A DNA stretch of 64,000 nucleotides from FEN-299 sp963727765 (GCA_963727765.1 CAVSGZ010000008.1:372001-436000), one strand, 5' to 3'. Numbered from the stretch's first letter, positions 36,768 through 46,212 are shown. Translations and numbers: made by a program. Notes: a model not told the origin generated them from the letters alone.

Positions 36768-36797
36768 ATAATAGCGGGCGCTCGAGATGGGTGTCAA
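36768..36797 (-). promoter_or_regulatory. Strong sigma70 promoter of cspA
   Basis: On the minus strand TTGACA is followed after 18 bp by TATTAT, an exact -35 and a five-of-six -10. Predicted transcription starts near 36761. It is the closest match to the consensus in the window. Confidence 0.7.
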
Positions 36798-36830
36798 GGA
36801 GACGACTCGGGTCCGGAAGGGAGACCGACG

Positions 36831-38454
36831 ATGGCCAGAGCGTTGTTGAGCGTATCCGACAAAGCGGGGTTGTCCGAGTTCGGCCATGCCCTGGTGGCCC
36901 GGGGGTTCGAGCTGGTCTCGACCGGCGGCACGGCCCGGGCGCTGGCCGCCGCCGGGCTGAGGGTCCTCGAGGTCTCGCAGATCACCGGGTTCGCCGAGAT
37001 GCTGGACGGGCGGGTGAAAACGCTGCACCCCGCCGTCCACGCCGGCATCCTGGCGCGTCGCTCGCGCCCCGACGACCTGGCCGCCATCGCGCAGCACGGC
37101 ATCCGCCCGATCGACATGGTGGTCGTGAACCTCTATCCCTTCGCGCGCACGGCGGCCCGGGCCGACGTCGCGTTCGACGACCTGGTCGAGGAGATTCGAC
37201 ATCGGCGGCCCGAGCCTCGTCCGGGCCGCAGCCAAGAACTTCCGCGACGTGCTCGTCGTGGTGTCGCCCGACGACTATGGCCTCGTGATCGACCACCTCG
37301 ACCATCCCGGCTCCAACCCCGCCGAATTCCGCTTCCTGCTCGCGGGCAAGGCCTTCGCACACACGGCCGAGTACGACGCGACCATTGCCGCCGAGCTCGC
37401 GTGCGTCCGCTGCTCGGGTGATCGGTTTGAGCGGACGGCGGCCGCGCGCGGGCTGCCCGAACGGCTGTTCGTGCCGGCGGTCAAGGCGAGCGATCTCCGC
37501 TACGGCGAGAACCCGCACCAGGCCGGCGCCTGGTATCGCACGGGCGGGAGCGGCCGGCTCGACGTGCTGCAGGGGAAGGCGCTCTCGTTCACCAACCTGC
37601 TCGACATCGACTCGGCGGCGCGCATCGCGTGCGAGTTCGACGAGCCAGCCGCCGTCGTCGTCAAGCACACGAACCCGTGCGGCGCGGCCACCGGCGCGTC
37701 GCTCGCCGAGGCGTACGTCCGGGCCCGCGACGCCGATGCCCTGTCGGCGTTCGGCGGCATCGTCGGCCTCAACCGCAGGCTCGACGTCGAGACGGCGCGC
37801 GCCATTGCGTCCACCTTCATCGAGGCGGTGATCGCGCCGGGGATCGACGATGAGGCGCTGGCCGCGCTCTCGGCGAAGAAGAACCTGCGCGTGGTCGTGG
37901 CCGACCTCGCGCGGGCCTTCGACCGCGGGAGTCGGCGGTTCGACGTGCGGTCGATCTTCGACGGCCTACTGGTGCAGGATCGCGACGCGGTCGTCGAGGC
38001 GTCGATGCCGTGGCCGGCGCCGTCGGACGCCGCCGCCGCGGCCGGGCTTCGCGTCGTCACCCGGAGGGAGCCGACGCCGGAGGAATGGCGCAGCCTGCGC
38101 TTCGCCTGGCGCGTGTGCGCCCATGTGAAGTCGAACGCCGTCATCTTTACCGGCGCCGACCGCACGCTGGCCGTCGGGGCGGGACAGATGAGCCGCGTGG
38201 ACGCGGTCAACGTGGCCGTGGCCAAGGCGGCGGAACGGACGGCCGCGGGCGCGCTGCCCGGGGGGCTGGCCGGATCGGTGGCGGCCTCGGACGCGTTCTT
38301 CCCCTTCAGGGATGGCCTCGACGCCGTGGCAGCCGCCGGGGCGACGGCCGTCGTCCAGCCGGGCGGGTCGGTGCGGGATGCCGACGTGATCGCGGCGGCA
38401 GACGAGCGGGGGCTGGCGATGGTGTTCACCGCCCGCCGGCACTTCAGGCACTGA
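36831..38454 (+). CDS. purH: Bifunctional AICAR formyltransferase/IMP cyclohydrolase, frame broken by one extra base
   Basis: The frame from the ATG at 36831 (MARALLSVSDKAGLSEFG, STGGTARAL, DGRVKTLHPAVHAGIL) runs to FDDLVEEI. It then continues in the next frame as DIGGPSLVRAAAKNFRDVLV to the stop at 38454. The break is at 37195-37196, where GAGATTCGAC should read GAGATCGAC. Corrected length is 540 residues, normal for PurH, with the formyltransferase marks KASDLRYGENPHQAGAWY, VVVKHTNPCGAA and the C-terminal SDAFFPFRDGLDA. It carries out the last two steps of IMP synthesis. As written the first frame stops at 37421. GGAG precedes the ATG. Confidence 0.87.
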
Positions 38455-38483
38455 GGACGGGCGACGCCGGAGTACGCGGCGCG

Positions 38484-39494
38484 TCAGCCTTGAAAGGCGT
38501 CCGAACCGCTGGCGCGAGCGACGGCCGCGACGAGTTCGTCCTGGGTGAGCGTCGCGGGTCCGAATTTCTGGACCACCACGCCGGCCGCCTGGTTAGCCAG
38601 CCCGCAGGCGTCCTTGAGCGAGGCGCCCGCGGCGAGCGCCAGGGCGGTGGTGGCGACCACGGTGTCTCCGGCCCCAGTCACGTCGGCCACCTCGCGGGCG
38701 GCCGTGGCGTAGTGCACGACATCGGGTCCGTTCAGCAACCACATGCCGTGCTCGCCGCGCGTGATGAGCACGTCGAAGCAGGCCGCGCGCTCGCGGAACA
38801 GTCGCGCCGCGGCCTCGGCCTCCTCTGGTGTGCGGATGCGCTGGTGGGTGGCGACTTCCGCTTCGTGGTGGTTCGGGGTCACCAGCGTGGCGCCCGCGTA
38901 GAGATGGAGGTGGGGGACCTTGGGATCGACGAGGACGGGGATTCCGCGCGTCCGGCCGGCGGCCATGATCTTCTCCATCACCGCCCGCGTGATCGAGCCC
39001 TTCAGGTAGTCCGAGACCAGCACGGCGTGGGCGCGCTCGATGAGCCGCCCCACCTCGCCGACCAGCAGTTCCTCCACGTCGCCCGACACCTCGTGATCGC
39101 TCTCGTAGTCGATTCGGGCCACCTGGAGGTGTCTCGTCGTCACGACCCGCAGCTTCGTTGTCGTGCGGCGGGAGGGATCCACCACGAGGCCGGACGTGTT
39201 GATGCCGCACCCGGCCATGAGCTGGCGCAGGCGCTGGCCGGCGCTGTCGGCGCCGGTGACGCCCACCAGTTCGGCGTTCCCTCCGAGAGCACGGACGTTG
39301 TTCGCGACATTGGCGGCCCCGCCCGGCCGGTAGTCGTCCCTTTCGTACTCCACGACGGGGACGGGCGCTTCCGGCGAGATGCGGCCCACCTTGCCGACGA
39401 CGAACTGGTCGAGCATGACGTCGCCGACGATGAGCACCGTGGCCGAGGAGAAGTGGTCGATGACTCGCTGAAGCCGGTCGAATGTCGTGGGCAT
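38484..39494 (-). CDS. D-glycero-beta-D-manno-heptose-7-phosphate kinase (RfaE1-type, single domain)
   Basis: 336 residues of the PfkB/ribokinase family: VLIVGDVMLDQFVVGKVGRISPEAP is the RfaE domain I signature (described in parts here), with GGAANVANNVRALGG, DPKVPHLHLYAGATLVTPN and the anion-hole VTGAGDTVVAT. It phosphorylates heptose 7-phosphate at C1 for ADP-heptose synthesis. The nucleotidyltransferase half (RfaE2) found fused in E. coli HldE is absent, so this is HldA-like. A start at 39551 adds a non-conserved stretch; the ATG at 39494 begins the domain. It pairs functionally with gmhA at 23550. Confidence 0.88.
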   Translation of the reverse strand: MPTTFDRLQRVIDHFSSATVLIVGDVMLDQFVVGKVGRISPEAPVPVVEYERDDYRPGGAANVANNVRALGGNAELVGVTGADSAGQRLRQLMAGCGINTSGLVVDPSRRTTTKLRVVTTRHLQVARIDYESDHEVSGDVEELLVGEVGRLIERAHAVLVSDYLKGSITRAVMEKIMAAGRTRGIPVLVDPKVPHLHLYAGATLVTPNHHEAEVATHQRIRTPEEAEAAARLFRERAACFDVLITRGEHGMWLLNGPDVVHYATAAREVADVTGAGDTVVATTALALAAGASLKDACGLANQAAGVVVQKFGPATLTQDELVAAVARASGSDAFQG

Positions 39495-39567
39495 GGTCGC
39501 CAGGATTGTACTCGGACAGGCCTGCCGGGAGCGGATGAGCGGGAGGTTCACCGCCCGCGGCGCCTGG

Positions 39568-39741
39568 TCAGTCCTCGATGGTCGCCTCGTCGGGCAGCAT
39601 GTTCGGGATGCCGTTGTCGCTGACGGGATAGACCCGCCGGCACTGCGGGCATTTCAGGCCGGCCCCCTCGCGGACGGGCTGCACAGGCACGCGGCAGTCC
39701 GGGCACACCAGGATTTCGAGCAGTTCGGGAGCAACGGGCAC
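39568..39741 (-). CDS. Trm112-family zinc-ribbon protein
   Basis: 57 residues from a GTG with GGAGG five to six bases upstream. Two Cys pairs (CPDC and CPQC) form a zinc ribbon in the order LLEILVCPDC ... GLKCPQCRRVYPV, ending IPNMLPDEA. Such proteins partner with methyltransferases in eukaryotes and archaea; the bacterial role is unclear. It precedes the heptose kinase by 73 bp. Longer frames upstream cross into the divergent promoter region. Confidence 0.88.
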   Translation of the reverse strand: MPVAPELLEILVCPDCRVPVQPVREGAGLKCPQCRRVYPVSDNGIPNMLPDEATIED

Positions 39742-39768
39742 GTCTTCCTCCGGTGATGGTCTGAGCGA

Positions 39769-39777
39769 ACTATACCA
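39769..39777 (-). promoter_or_regulatory. Extended -10 promoter for the Trm112/heptose-kinase genes
   Basis: TGGTATAGT on the minus strand is an extended -10 (TG-n-TATAGT), 28 bases before the GTG at 39741. No good -35 is seen at the usual distance. Confidence 0.35.
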
Positions 39778-39825
39778 AAGCTGCGCCACTATCCGCGCCC
39801 GGTCTTTTGTGGAACAATCGATTCG

Positions 39826-41854
39826 ATGATCGCCCACAGTTCCGTTGGGTTCCCGCTGCGGGCCGCCGTGGCCCTTGGCCTCCTCGTCGCCGTGGCGCCG
39901 GCCTTCGGTCAGGCTGTCGGCGCCAAGCCCTCGTCGTCGGCCCGCCAGACGGCGGCGCCGGCGGCGCCGCCGCGTGCCGAGGCCTATTACCAGTTCATGC
40001 TGGGACAGGCACCTCGAAGGCGAGGGGGACATCGACGGGGCGATCACGGTGTACGGCGAAGCCGCGAAGCTCGATCCGAAATCGGCCGAGATCGTGGCGG
40101 AGCTGGCCGGGCTCTACGCGCGGGAGAACAAGGTCCGCGAGGCGACCGACCGGGCGCAGGCCGCGCTGGCGATCGACCCGAACAACGTCAGCGCCAATCG
40201 CATTCTCGGGATCATCAACGCCAGCCTGGCTCGCATCGACCAGGGGACGGGCCCGCTCGATGCCGAGGCCATGGCCTACGCGTCCAAGGCCGCCGAGTAC
40301 CTGGAAGCGGCGCGGAAGGCGAGCGAACTCCCCGAGCCGGGCCTCGACATGATGCTGGCCCGCATCTACATCCGCATGCGAGAGGGCGACAAGGCGATCG
40401 GGGTGCTGAGCCGGGTGGTCGTCGAAGACCCGGGCCAGCCTGAGCCGGTCCGCATGCTCCTGCAGCTGTACCAACAGGCCGGCCGCGACGCCGATGCGGT
40501 CGCCCTGCTCGAATCGGTGGTGGCGGACGAGCCATCCTTCTACGCGCCGCTCGGCGAGCTGTACGAGAAACAGCAGCGGTGGGACGACGCGGCTCGCGCG
40601 TACGAGCAGGGGATGACGCAGAACACCGGCGGCCCGGATCTGCGGACCGAGTTGGCCCTCGCCTGGCTGTCGGGCGGCGACCCGGCGAAGACGGCCCGCG
40701 CGGTCGGCCTGCTCGAGCAGGTGCGGAAGGAGAACCCGGCCGACACCCGCGTTCTCTATCTGCTGTCGCAGGCCCAGCGCGCCGTGGGCCGTCTCGACCA
40801 GGCCGAGACCACGGCCCGCGAGCTGATGACCATCGCTCCCGGATCGCTCACCGGGCCGTACGCGCTGGCCCTCGTGTTCGAGCAGAAACAGCAGTACCGG
40901 CAGGTCGTCGACACGCTGGCCCCGATCATCGACAAGCAGGCGGCGAGCCAGGCCCGGTTTGGTCCCGAGTTCGGTCCGCTGCTGCTGCGCCTCGGCGCGG
41001 CGTCGCTCAACCTCGGCGAGGCGGATCGGGCCCTGTCCTGCTTCGAACGAGCGCGCACGGTGCCGCCAGCCAACCCGTCGATCGACGTCTACATCCTGCA
41101 GGCGCAGCTGGCCGCCCGGCACTACGAGGACGCCGCGGCGCTGGCCGCCAAGCTGCGCGTATCGAGGCCAGGGGACGCGCGGGTGCTACGGCTCTCAGCC
41201 GACGCGCTTCGACAGGTCGGGCAGACCGACGAAGGAGCGGCGTTGCTGACGGGCGCGATCGAGCAGCACCCCGACGACGTGACCGCGTATTTCGCACTCG
41301 CCGAGTTCGACATGCAGGCCCGGCGCTTCGACGACGCCCTGCGCGTGCTCGGCCAGGCGTCGGCGAGATTCCCGTCCAACGTCGATGTCGCCTTCCAGAC
41401 CGGCGCGGTGCTCGAACGGCAGAAGCGGTTCGCCGACGCGGAGCAGAAGTTCCGCGAGGTGCTGGCGCAGAACCCGCGCCACGCGCCGGCGCTCAACTAC
41501 CTCGGCTACATGCTCGCCGACCGCGGCGAGCGGCTCGACGAGTCGATCGGGTACATCAAGCGGGCGCTCGAAGTCGACCCCTACAACAGCGCCTTCCTCG
41601 ACAGCCTGGGGTGGGCCTACTTCCGCCAGAACAAGCTCGACCTGGCCGAAGAGAATCTGACGAGAGCCGCCGATCAGCGGGTGCACGACTCGGCCATCCA
41701 GGACCACTTCGGCGACCTCCTGTTCAAGCTCGGACGATACCAGGACGCGGCCTCGGCCTGGCAGCGCGCGCTCGACGGCGACATGGACCAGGTCGACCGC
41801 GCCACCCTCGAGAAGAAACTGCGGTCGGCCCGGGACAAGACGCGGAAGCACTGA
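39826..41854 (+). CDS. Exported TPR-repeat protein, frame broken by one extra base
   Basis: The start frame gives a signal peptide (LRAAVALGLLVAVAPAFGQA) and runs to AEAYYQFMLG. The sequence then continues one frame over as RHLEGEGDIDGAITVYGEAA to 41854. Near 40006, GGGACAGGC reads as if one base (C) were extra. Corrected length is 675 residues with at least ten TPR units (for example YARENKVREATDRAQAALAI, ALNYLGYMLADRG, FLDSLGWAYFRQNKLDLAEE). The last part resembles tetratricopeptide proteins that precede lolB/ispE in other genomes. A periplasmic scaffold role is likely. The stop overlaps the next start (TGATG). Confidence 0.82.
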
Positions 41855-42651
41855 TGCGCCGCCGCCTGCTGCTCACGGCGCTACTGCTCGGCGGAGTGAC
41901 CGCCTGCGCCGGGCGCACCGTCACGCTTCCGACCGGCGAGGGGGCGCCGTTTCCCGACTACACGCTGGCGTGGCAGGACGCCACGAGCCGGTGTCGCGAG
42001 GTCCGCTCCTTTTCGGCCGAGCTCTCGATCTCGGGCCGCGTCGGACGACAGCGGCTGCGCGGCCGCGTGCTGGCGGGGCTGGCGGCGCCGGACCGAATCC
42101 GTCTCGAGGCAGTCGCTCCTTTTGGCGCTCCGCTGTTCATCCTCGTCGCCGACGGGGCGAAGACCACGCTGCTGCTCCCGCGGGACAACCGGGTGCTCGG
42201 AGGTGAGCCGCCCTCCGCGATCCTCTCCGCGCTCGTGGGGCTGGACCTGGATCCCGCGGGCCTGCTGGCCATCCTCTCGGGGTGCGTGACGGCGGGCGCG
42301 GGCGCGGTCGACGGCCGGCTGTTTCCATCCGACTGGTCCCGGATCGATCTGTCCGGCGGTGCCTCCGCCTACCTCCGGCGCGAAGGCCGGTCGGGATGGC
42401 GCGTTCGAGCCGGAGCGCTCCCGGCGCTCGCGTTCGATTACGACTTCGACGCGGACGTCCTGCCACTGTCCGTCCATCTGCGCGCCGACGGTACGGCAGG
42501 TCCGGTTTCGGACATTCGCATCAGCCTCTCCCAGGTGATCGTCGGCCAGACGTTCGGCGCCGGCGTGTTCAGCGTGCGCGTTCCCGCCGACGCGGCGCCG
42601 ATCTCGTTGAGGGAATTGAGGGAGGCGGGTCCGCTCGGGGAGAAGCGATGA
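41854..42651 (+). CDS. Outer-membrane lipoprotein, LolB/DUF4292-like
   Basis: 265 residues. N-terminal MRRRLLLTALLLGGVTAC is a lipoprotein signal with lipobox V-T-A-C. The mature part has the LolA/LolB-type half-barrel pattern SFSAELSISGRVGRQRLRGRVLAGL and RIRLEAVAPFGAPLFILVADG. The position before ispE matches that of lolB in proteobacteria, but identity is weak by eye, so no symbol is given. It may bind lipoproteins or lipids at the outer membrane. Overlaps ispE by ATGA. Confidence 0.72.
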   Translation: MRRRLLLTALLLGGVTACAGRTVTLPTGEGAPFPDYTLAWQDATSRCREVRSFSAELSISGRVGRQRLRGRVLAGLAAPDRIRLEAVAPFGAPLFILVADGAKTTLLLPRDNRVLGGEPPSAILSALVGLDLDPAGLLAILSGCVTAGAGAVDGRLFPSDWSRIDLSGGASAYLRREGRSGWRVRAGALPALAFDYDFDADVLPLSVHLRADGTAGPVSDIRISLSQVIVGQTFGAGVFSVRVPADAAPISLRELREAGPLGEKR

Positions 42652-43517
42652 TTCTCCGCGCCCACGCCAAGATCAATCTCAACCTGGCGGTGCTGGGCGC
42701 GCGGCCCGACGGGTATCACGAGCTCGAGACGGTCTTCCAGTCGCTCGCGCTTCACGACACGCTGTCGTTCGACCAGGCCGTGAGCGGACTCTCGTTGACG
42801 TGCGACGTGCCCGGCGTGCCGCTCGACGCTCGCAACCTGGTCTGGAAAGCCGCGCGGCTCGTCTGGCAGGCGGCCGGACGCGGCGGGGAACCCGTCGGGC
42901 GGGCGCACATCGTCAAGCGCATCCCGGTGCAGGGCGGCCTCGGCGGCGGCAGCGCGGACGGCGCCGCCGCGCTGGTCGGCTGGGCCGGTGTGTGGGACGC
43001 GCGTCTGTCTGACGACGCGCTCGGCGAGCTGGCGGTCCGCCTGGGCGCGGACGTGCCGTTCTTCCTGTGTGCGGGCACAGCGCTGGGACGTGGGCGCGGT
43101 GACGAGCTGCGTCCGCTGGCGGACGCCCGTCCGCGCTGGGTCGTCCTGGTGATGCCGGCCTTCGGCGTGTCGACGCCGCAGGCGTTCCGGTGGTGGGACG
43201 AGGATGTCGGGCATGGCGTCACGCCGGCGCCGGGCGCGGCGGCCGAGCCGGGCCGTGATCTCCTCGCGGTCTTCAACGATCTGGAGCCGCCGGTGTCGCG
43301 CCGGCATCCGGAACTGGCCGAGATTCGCGAGCGCCTGCTGGGCGCCGGCGCCTCTGCCGCTGCGATGACAGGCAGCGGATCGACGATGTTCGGGCTCTTC
43401 GAGACCGAGGCGCAGGCCGGGCGAGCCGCCGACGAGATCCGCGGTGCCCGATGCCGCGTCGATCTGACGCGCACGGCGACCCGCAGCGAGGCCGGTCTCG
43501 GTCTGGCCGTCAAGTGA
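42648..43517 (+). CDS. ispE: 4-diphosphocytidyl-2-C-methyl-D-erythritol kinase
   Basis: 289 residues of the GHMP kinase family: AHAKINLNLAVLGARPDGYHEL at the N-terminus, the ATP loop IPVQGGLGGGSADGAAAL, and the C-terminal AAAMTGSGSTMFGLF. It phosphorylates CDP-ME in the MEP isoprenoid route; ispDF is at 54224. tRNA-Gln and prs follow, an order seen in many bacteria. Confidence 0.93.
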   Translation: MILRAHAKINLNLAVLGARPDGYHELETVFQSLALHDTLSFDQAVSGLSLTCDVPGVPLDARNLVWKAARLVWQAAGRGGEPVGRAHIVKRIPVQGGLGGGSADGAAALVGWAGVWDARLSDDALGELAVRLGADVPFFLCAGTALGRGRGDELRPLADARPRWVVLVMPAFGVSTPQAFRWWDEDVGHGVTPAPGAAAEPGRDLLAVFNDLEPPVSRRHPELAEIRERLLGAGASAAAMTGSGSTMFGLFETEAQAGRAADEIRGARCRVDLTRTATRSEAGLGLAVK

Positions 43518-43526
43518 AGCCTCGGC

Positions 43527-43554
43527 TTGTCTGATCCGGCTGCTCTCGTATAGA
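43527..43554 (+). promoter_or_regulatory. Sigma70-type promoter upstream of tRNA-Gln
   Basis: TTGTCT and TATAGA with a 16 bp spacer. Predicted transcription starts near 43561, leaving about 150 bases before the tRNA. That leader (43561-43710) is GC-rich with several short inverted repeats and no coding frame I trust. Confidence 0.5.
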
Positions 43555-43710
43555 CTAACTGTTTGCGCCGCGGTTGTCGGGCCACGCCTTGGGGCAGAAC
43601 CTGTCCCGGAGCGGGTTGAGAACCGACCCGGTCGGGTTGTGCGCGGGGCCCCGGGCGTCTCCCCGTGACGGTTCACGAGGGAGGATCCTGGTTCCGTGGC
43701 CGGCCTGGGA

Positions 43711-43784
43711 TGGGGCGTGGCCAAGTGGTAAGGCACGGGACTTTGGATCCCGTATCGAAGGTTCGAATCCTTCCGCCCCAGCCA
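43711..43784 (+). tRNA. tRNA-Gln(TTG), CCA encoded
   Basis: 74 bases. Acceptor TGGGGCG pairs with CGCCCCA, followed by G and encoded CCA. The anticodon stem CGGGA/TCCCG encloses CTTTGGA with anticodon TTG. The T-loop is GTTCGAATC. It stands between ispE and prs. Confidence 0.96.
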
Positions 43785-43842
43785 TCTGCGACACGACGGA
43801 CCCCCTGGGAGGACGCGGCATGCGACGCTCGAAGGTGCGGGC

Positions 43843-44796
43843 ATGAGAGTGGGTTTCGCCGAACTCAAGGTGTTTTCCGGAAGCGCGCATCCGGCCCTGG
43901 CGGCCGAGATCGCGGGGCACCTCGGCATTCCGCTCGGCCAGGCGCGGCTCGGCCGCTTCCCGGACACCGAGGTGTCGTTCCAGATCGAGGAGAACATCCG
44001 CGGCACCGACGTGTTCGTGGTCCAGCCGACCTGCACGCCGGTGGACCAGAACCTGGTCGAGCTGCTGATCATGATCGACGCGTTCCGCCGGTCGTCGGCG
44101 GCGCGGATCACGGCGGTGATCCCGTATTACGGGTACGCGCGGCAGGACCGCAAGGACAAGCCGCGGGTGCCGATCTCGGCCAAGCTCGTGGCGAACATCC
44201 TCGGCGCGGCCGGGGCGAACCGCGTGCTGACGATGGACCTGCACAAGGCGCAGATCCAGGGGTTCTTCGACATCCCCGTGGATCACCTGTTCGCGGCGCC
44301 GGTCATCATCGACTACCTGGCGCGGCAGAAGCTGAGCGACGTCACCATCGTCGCGCCCGACGCCGGCGGCGCCGAGCGCGCCCGCGCCTACGCCAAGCGC
44401 CTGGGCGCCGAACTGGCGATCGTCGACAAGCGCCGGTCGCAGGAAACCGGCGCGGCGGAAGTGATGAACGTCGTCGGCGACGTCGAGGGCCGCACCTGCG
44501 TCCTGCAGGACGACATCGTCGACACGGCGGGGACGCTGCAGAAGGCGGCGACCGCGCTGATGGCCAACGGCGCCTCGCGCGTGCTGGCCTGCGCAGTGCA
44601 CGGCGTGCTGTCCGGCCCGGCGCTGGAGCGGATCGAGCAGTCGCCGATCGAGCAGATGATCGTGACCAACACGATCCGCCTCGAGGACAAGCAGGCCCGC
44701 TGCCCGAAGATCGTTTCGCTTTCGGTGGCGAGGCTGCTGGCGCAGGCCATCCGCAGCATCCACGAGGAGAGCTCGGTGTCGTCGTTGTTCGTGTAG
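43843..44796 (+). CDS. prs: Ribose-phosphate pyrophosphokinase
   Basis: 317 residues, normal length. FAELKVFSGSAHPALA start, RFPDTEVSFQIEENIRG, YYGYARQDRKDKPRVPIS catalytic loop, DLHKAQIQGFF, and the PRPP loop DDIVDTAGT. It makes PRPP from ribose 5-phosphate and ATP for nucleotide, His and Trp synthesis. AAGG precedes the ATG. Confidence 0.97.
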   Translation: MRVGFAELKVFSGSAHPALAAEIAGHLGIPLGQARLGRFPDTEVSFQIEENIRGTDVFVVQPTCTPVDQNLVELLIMIDAFRRSSAARITAVIPYYGYARQDRKDKPRVPISAKLVANILGAAGANRVLTMDLHKAQIQGFFDIPVDHLFAAPVIIDYLARQKLSDVTIVAPDAGGAERARAYAKRLGAELAIVDKRRSQETGAAEVMNVVGDVEGRTCVLQDDIVDTAGTLQKAATALMANGASRVLACAVHGVLSGPALERIEQSPIEQMIVTNTIRLEDKQARCPKIVSLSVARLLAQAIRSIHEESSVSSLFV

Positions 44797-44866
44797 GAGC
44801 CGCTTCGGCAAGTTCCCCGTGCGTCGCAGAGCGCTCGCCGGGTACCTGGAAGGACACGATTGAGTC

Positions 44867-45580
44867 ATGGAAGCAGTACTTGAAGCCACCCCCCGAACCC
44901 GGTTCGGCAAGAACGAGGCGGGCCGCCTGCGCCGCGAGGGCCAGGTCCCGTCGGTGCTCTACGGAGGCGCAACCGACAAGTCCGGCCGGCCCGAGGCCCT
45001 GCCGATCTCGGTCGAGCCGAAGGCCCTGCTGCGGATCCTCCACTCGCAGTCGGGCGCGAACACGCTCATCACCCTGAAGCTCGGCGCCGAGGCGCCGAGG
45101 GTGATGCTGAAGGAATTCCAGCTCGACCCGGTCACGCACGCCCTGCTCCACGCCGACTTCTACCGCGTGGCGATGGACAAGGCCATCACCGTGACGGTGC
45201 CGATCGTGCTGCGCGGCGAGGCGCCGGGCGTCAAGCAGCAGAGCGGCCTGCTCGACTTCGTGCACCGCGAGATCGAGATCGAGTGCCTGCCGGCCGACAT
45301 CCCGCAGAGCATCGAGGTCGACGTCTCCGGCCTGATGCTCAACCAGGCCGTCCGCCTGCGCGACATCCTGGGCACCATGGCGTGGAAGCCCGTCAGCGAT
45401 CCCGACATCATGATCGCGCACGTGGTCGCGCCCAAGGCCGAGGCCGAGCCGGTCGTCGCCGAAGCCGAGGTGGCCGCCACGCCGGCCGAGCCCGAGGTCA
45501 TCAAGAAGGGCAAAGTCGAGAAGGAAGACGAGGCCGAGGCCGAGGCCAAGGGCAAGACCGAGGCCAAGCCGAAGAAGTAA
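44867..45580 (+). CDS. rplY: 50S ribosomal protein L25, general-stress (CTC) long form
   Basis: 237 residues. N-terminal 5S-rRNA-binding domain (ATPRTRFGKNEAGRLRREGQ, VPSVLYGG), C-terminal TL5/CTC domain, and a highly charged Glu/Lys tail from about residue 200. The stop overlaps the pth start (TAATG). The prs-rplY-pth order is widespread. Confidence 0.94.
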   Translation: MEAVLEATPRTRFGKNEAGRLRREGQVPSVLYGGATDKSGRPEALPISVEPKALLRILHSQSGANTLITLKLGAEAPRVMLKEFQLDPVTHALLHADFYRVAMDKAITVTVPIVLRGEAPGVKQQSGLLDFVHREIEIECLPADIPQSIEVDVSGLMLNQAVRLRDILGTMAWKPVSDPDIMIAHVVAPKAEAEPVVAEAEVAATPAEPEVIKKGKVEKEDEAEAEAKGKTEAKPKK

Positions 45581-46173
45581 TGAAGCTCATCGTCGGCCTG
45601 GGCAACCCGGGGCGGAAGTACCGGGACACGCGGCACAACATCGGGTTCGCCGTGGCCGACGAGCTGGCCCGGCGGGGCGGCGTCACCTTCGAGGCGGCGC
45701 CGGCCGACGCGATGATCGCGAAGCTCCGGGCGCTCGGCCCCGATGGCACGCTGCTGCTCAAGCCGCTGACGATGATGAACGCCAGCGGGTTCGCGGTGTC
45801 GGAGGTCGCCCGGTACTTCCGGCTCGCCATCGACGACATCCTCGTCGTGGCCGACGACGTGAACCTGCCGCTCGGGAAGCTCCGGGCGCGGCCGTCGGGC
45901 TCGGCCGGCGGCCACAACGGCTTCCGGTCGATCATCGAGCAGCTCGGGACCACGGGGTTCGCGAGGCTCCGCGTCGGCATCGGCCGGGGCGACCCGCGGC
46001 GCGACCTGGCCGATTACGTGCTCGCGGGGTTCGACGCCGACGAGCGGCCGATGGTGAACGAAGCAGTGGGGCGGGCCGCCGACGCGAGCGAGCTGTTCGT
46101 CGCCGAGGGGATCGAGCCGGTGATGAACCGCTTCAACGGGTCGGAGGTCGAGGCGGACCCGACGGCGGAGTAG
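45580..46173 (+). CDS. pth: Peptidyl-tRNA hydrolase
   Basis: 197 residues. KLIVGLGNPGRKYRDTRHNIGF includes the catalytic His near residue 20, with LLLKPLTMMNASG, DDVNLPLGKLRARPSGSAGGHNG and FARLRVGIGRG. It releases peptides from drop-off peptidyl-tRNA. Starts on the last base of the rplY stop. Confidence 0.96.
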   Translation: MKLIVGLGNPGRKYRDTRHNIGFAVADELARRGGVTFEAAPADAMIAKLRALGPDGTLLLKPLTMMNASGFAVSEVARYFRLAIDDILVVADDVNLPLGKLRARPSGSAGGHNGFRSIIEQLGTTGFARLRVGIGRGDPRRDLADYVLAGFDADERPMVNEAVGRAADASELFVAEGIEPVMNRFNGSEVEADPTAE

Positions 46174-46187
46174 CGCGGGCTTTCCGT

Positions 46188-46212
46188 CGTAGGGCGAGTC
46201 TTTAGACCCGCC
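46188..46212. repeat. GTAGGGCG hairpin repeat
   Basis: GTAGGGCGAGTCT, two T, AGACCCGCC: imperfect inverted repeat of the same family as 47608-47629 and 62943-62967. It follows pth and may act as an mRNA 3' stabiliser or weak terminator. Confidence 0.6.
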
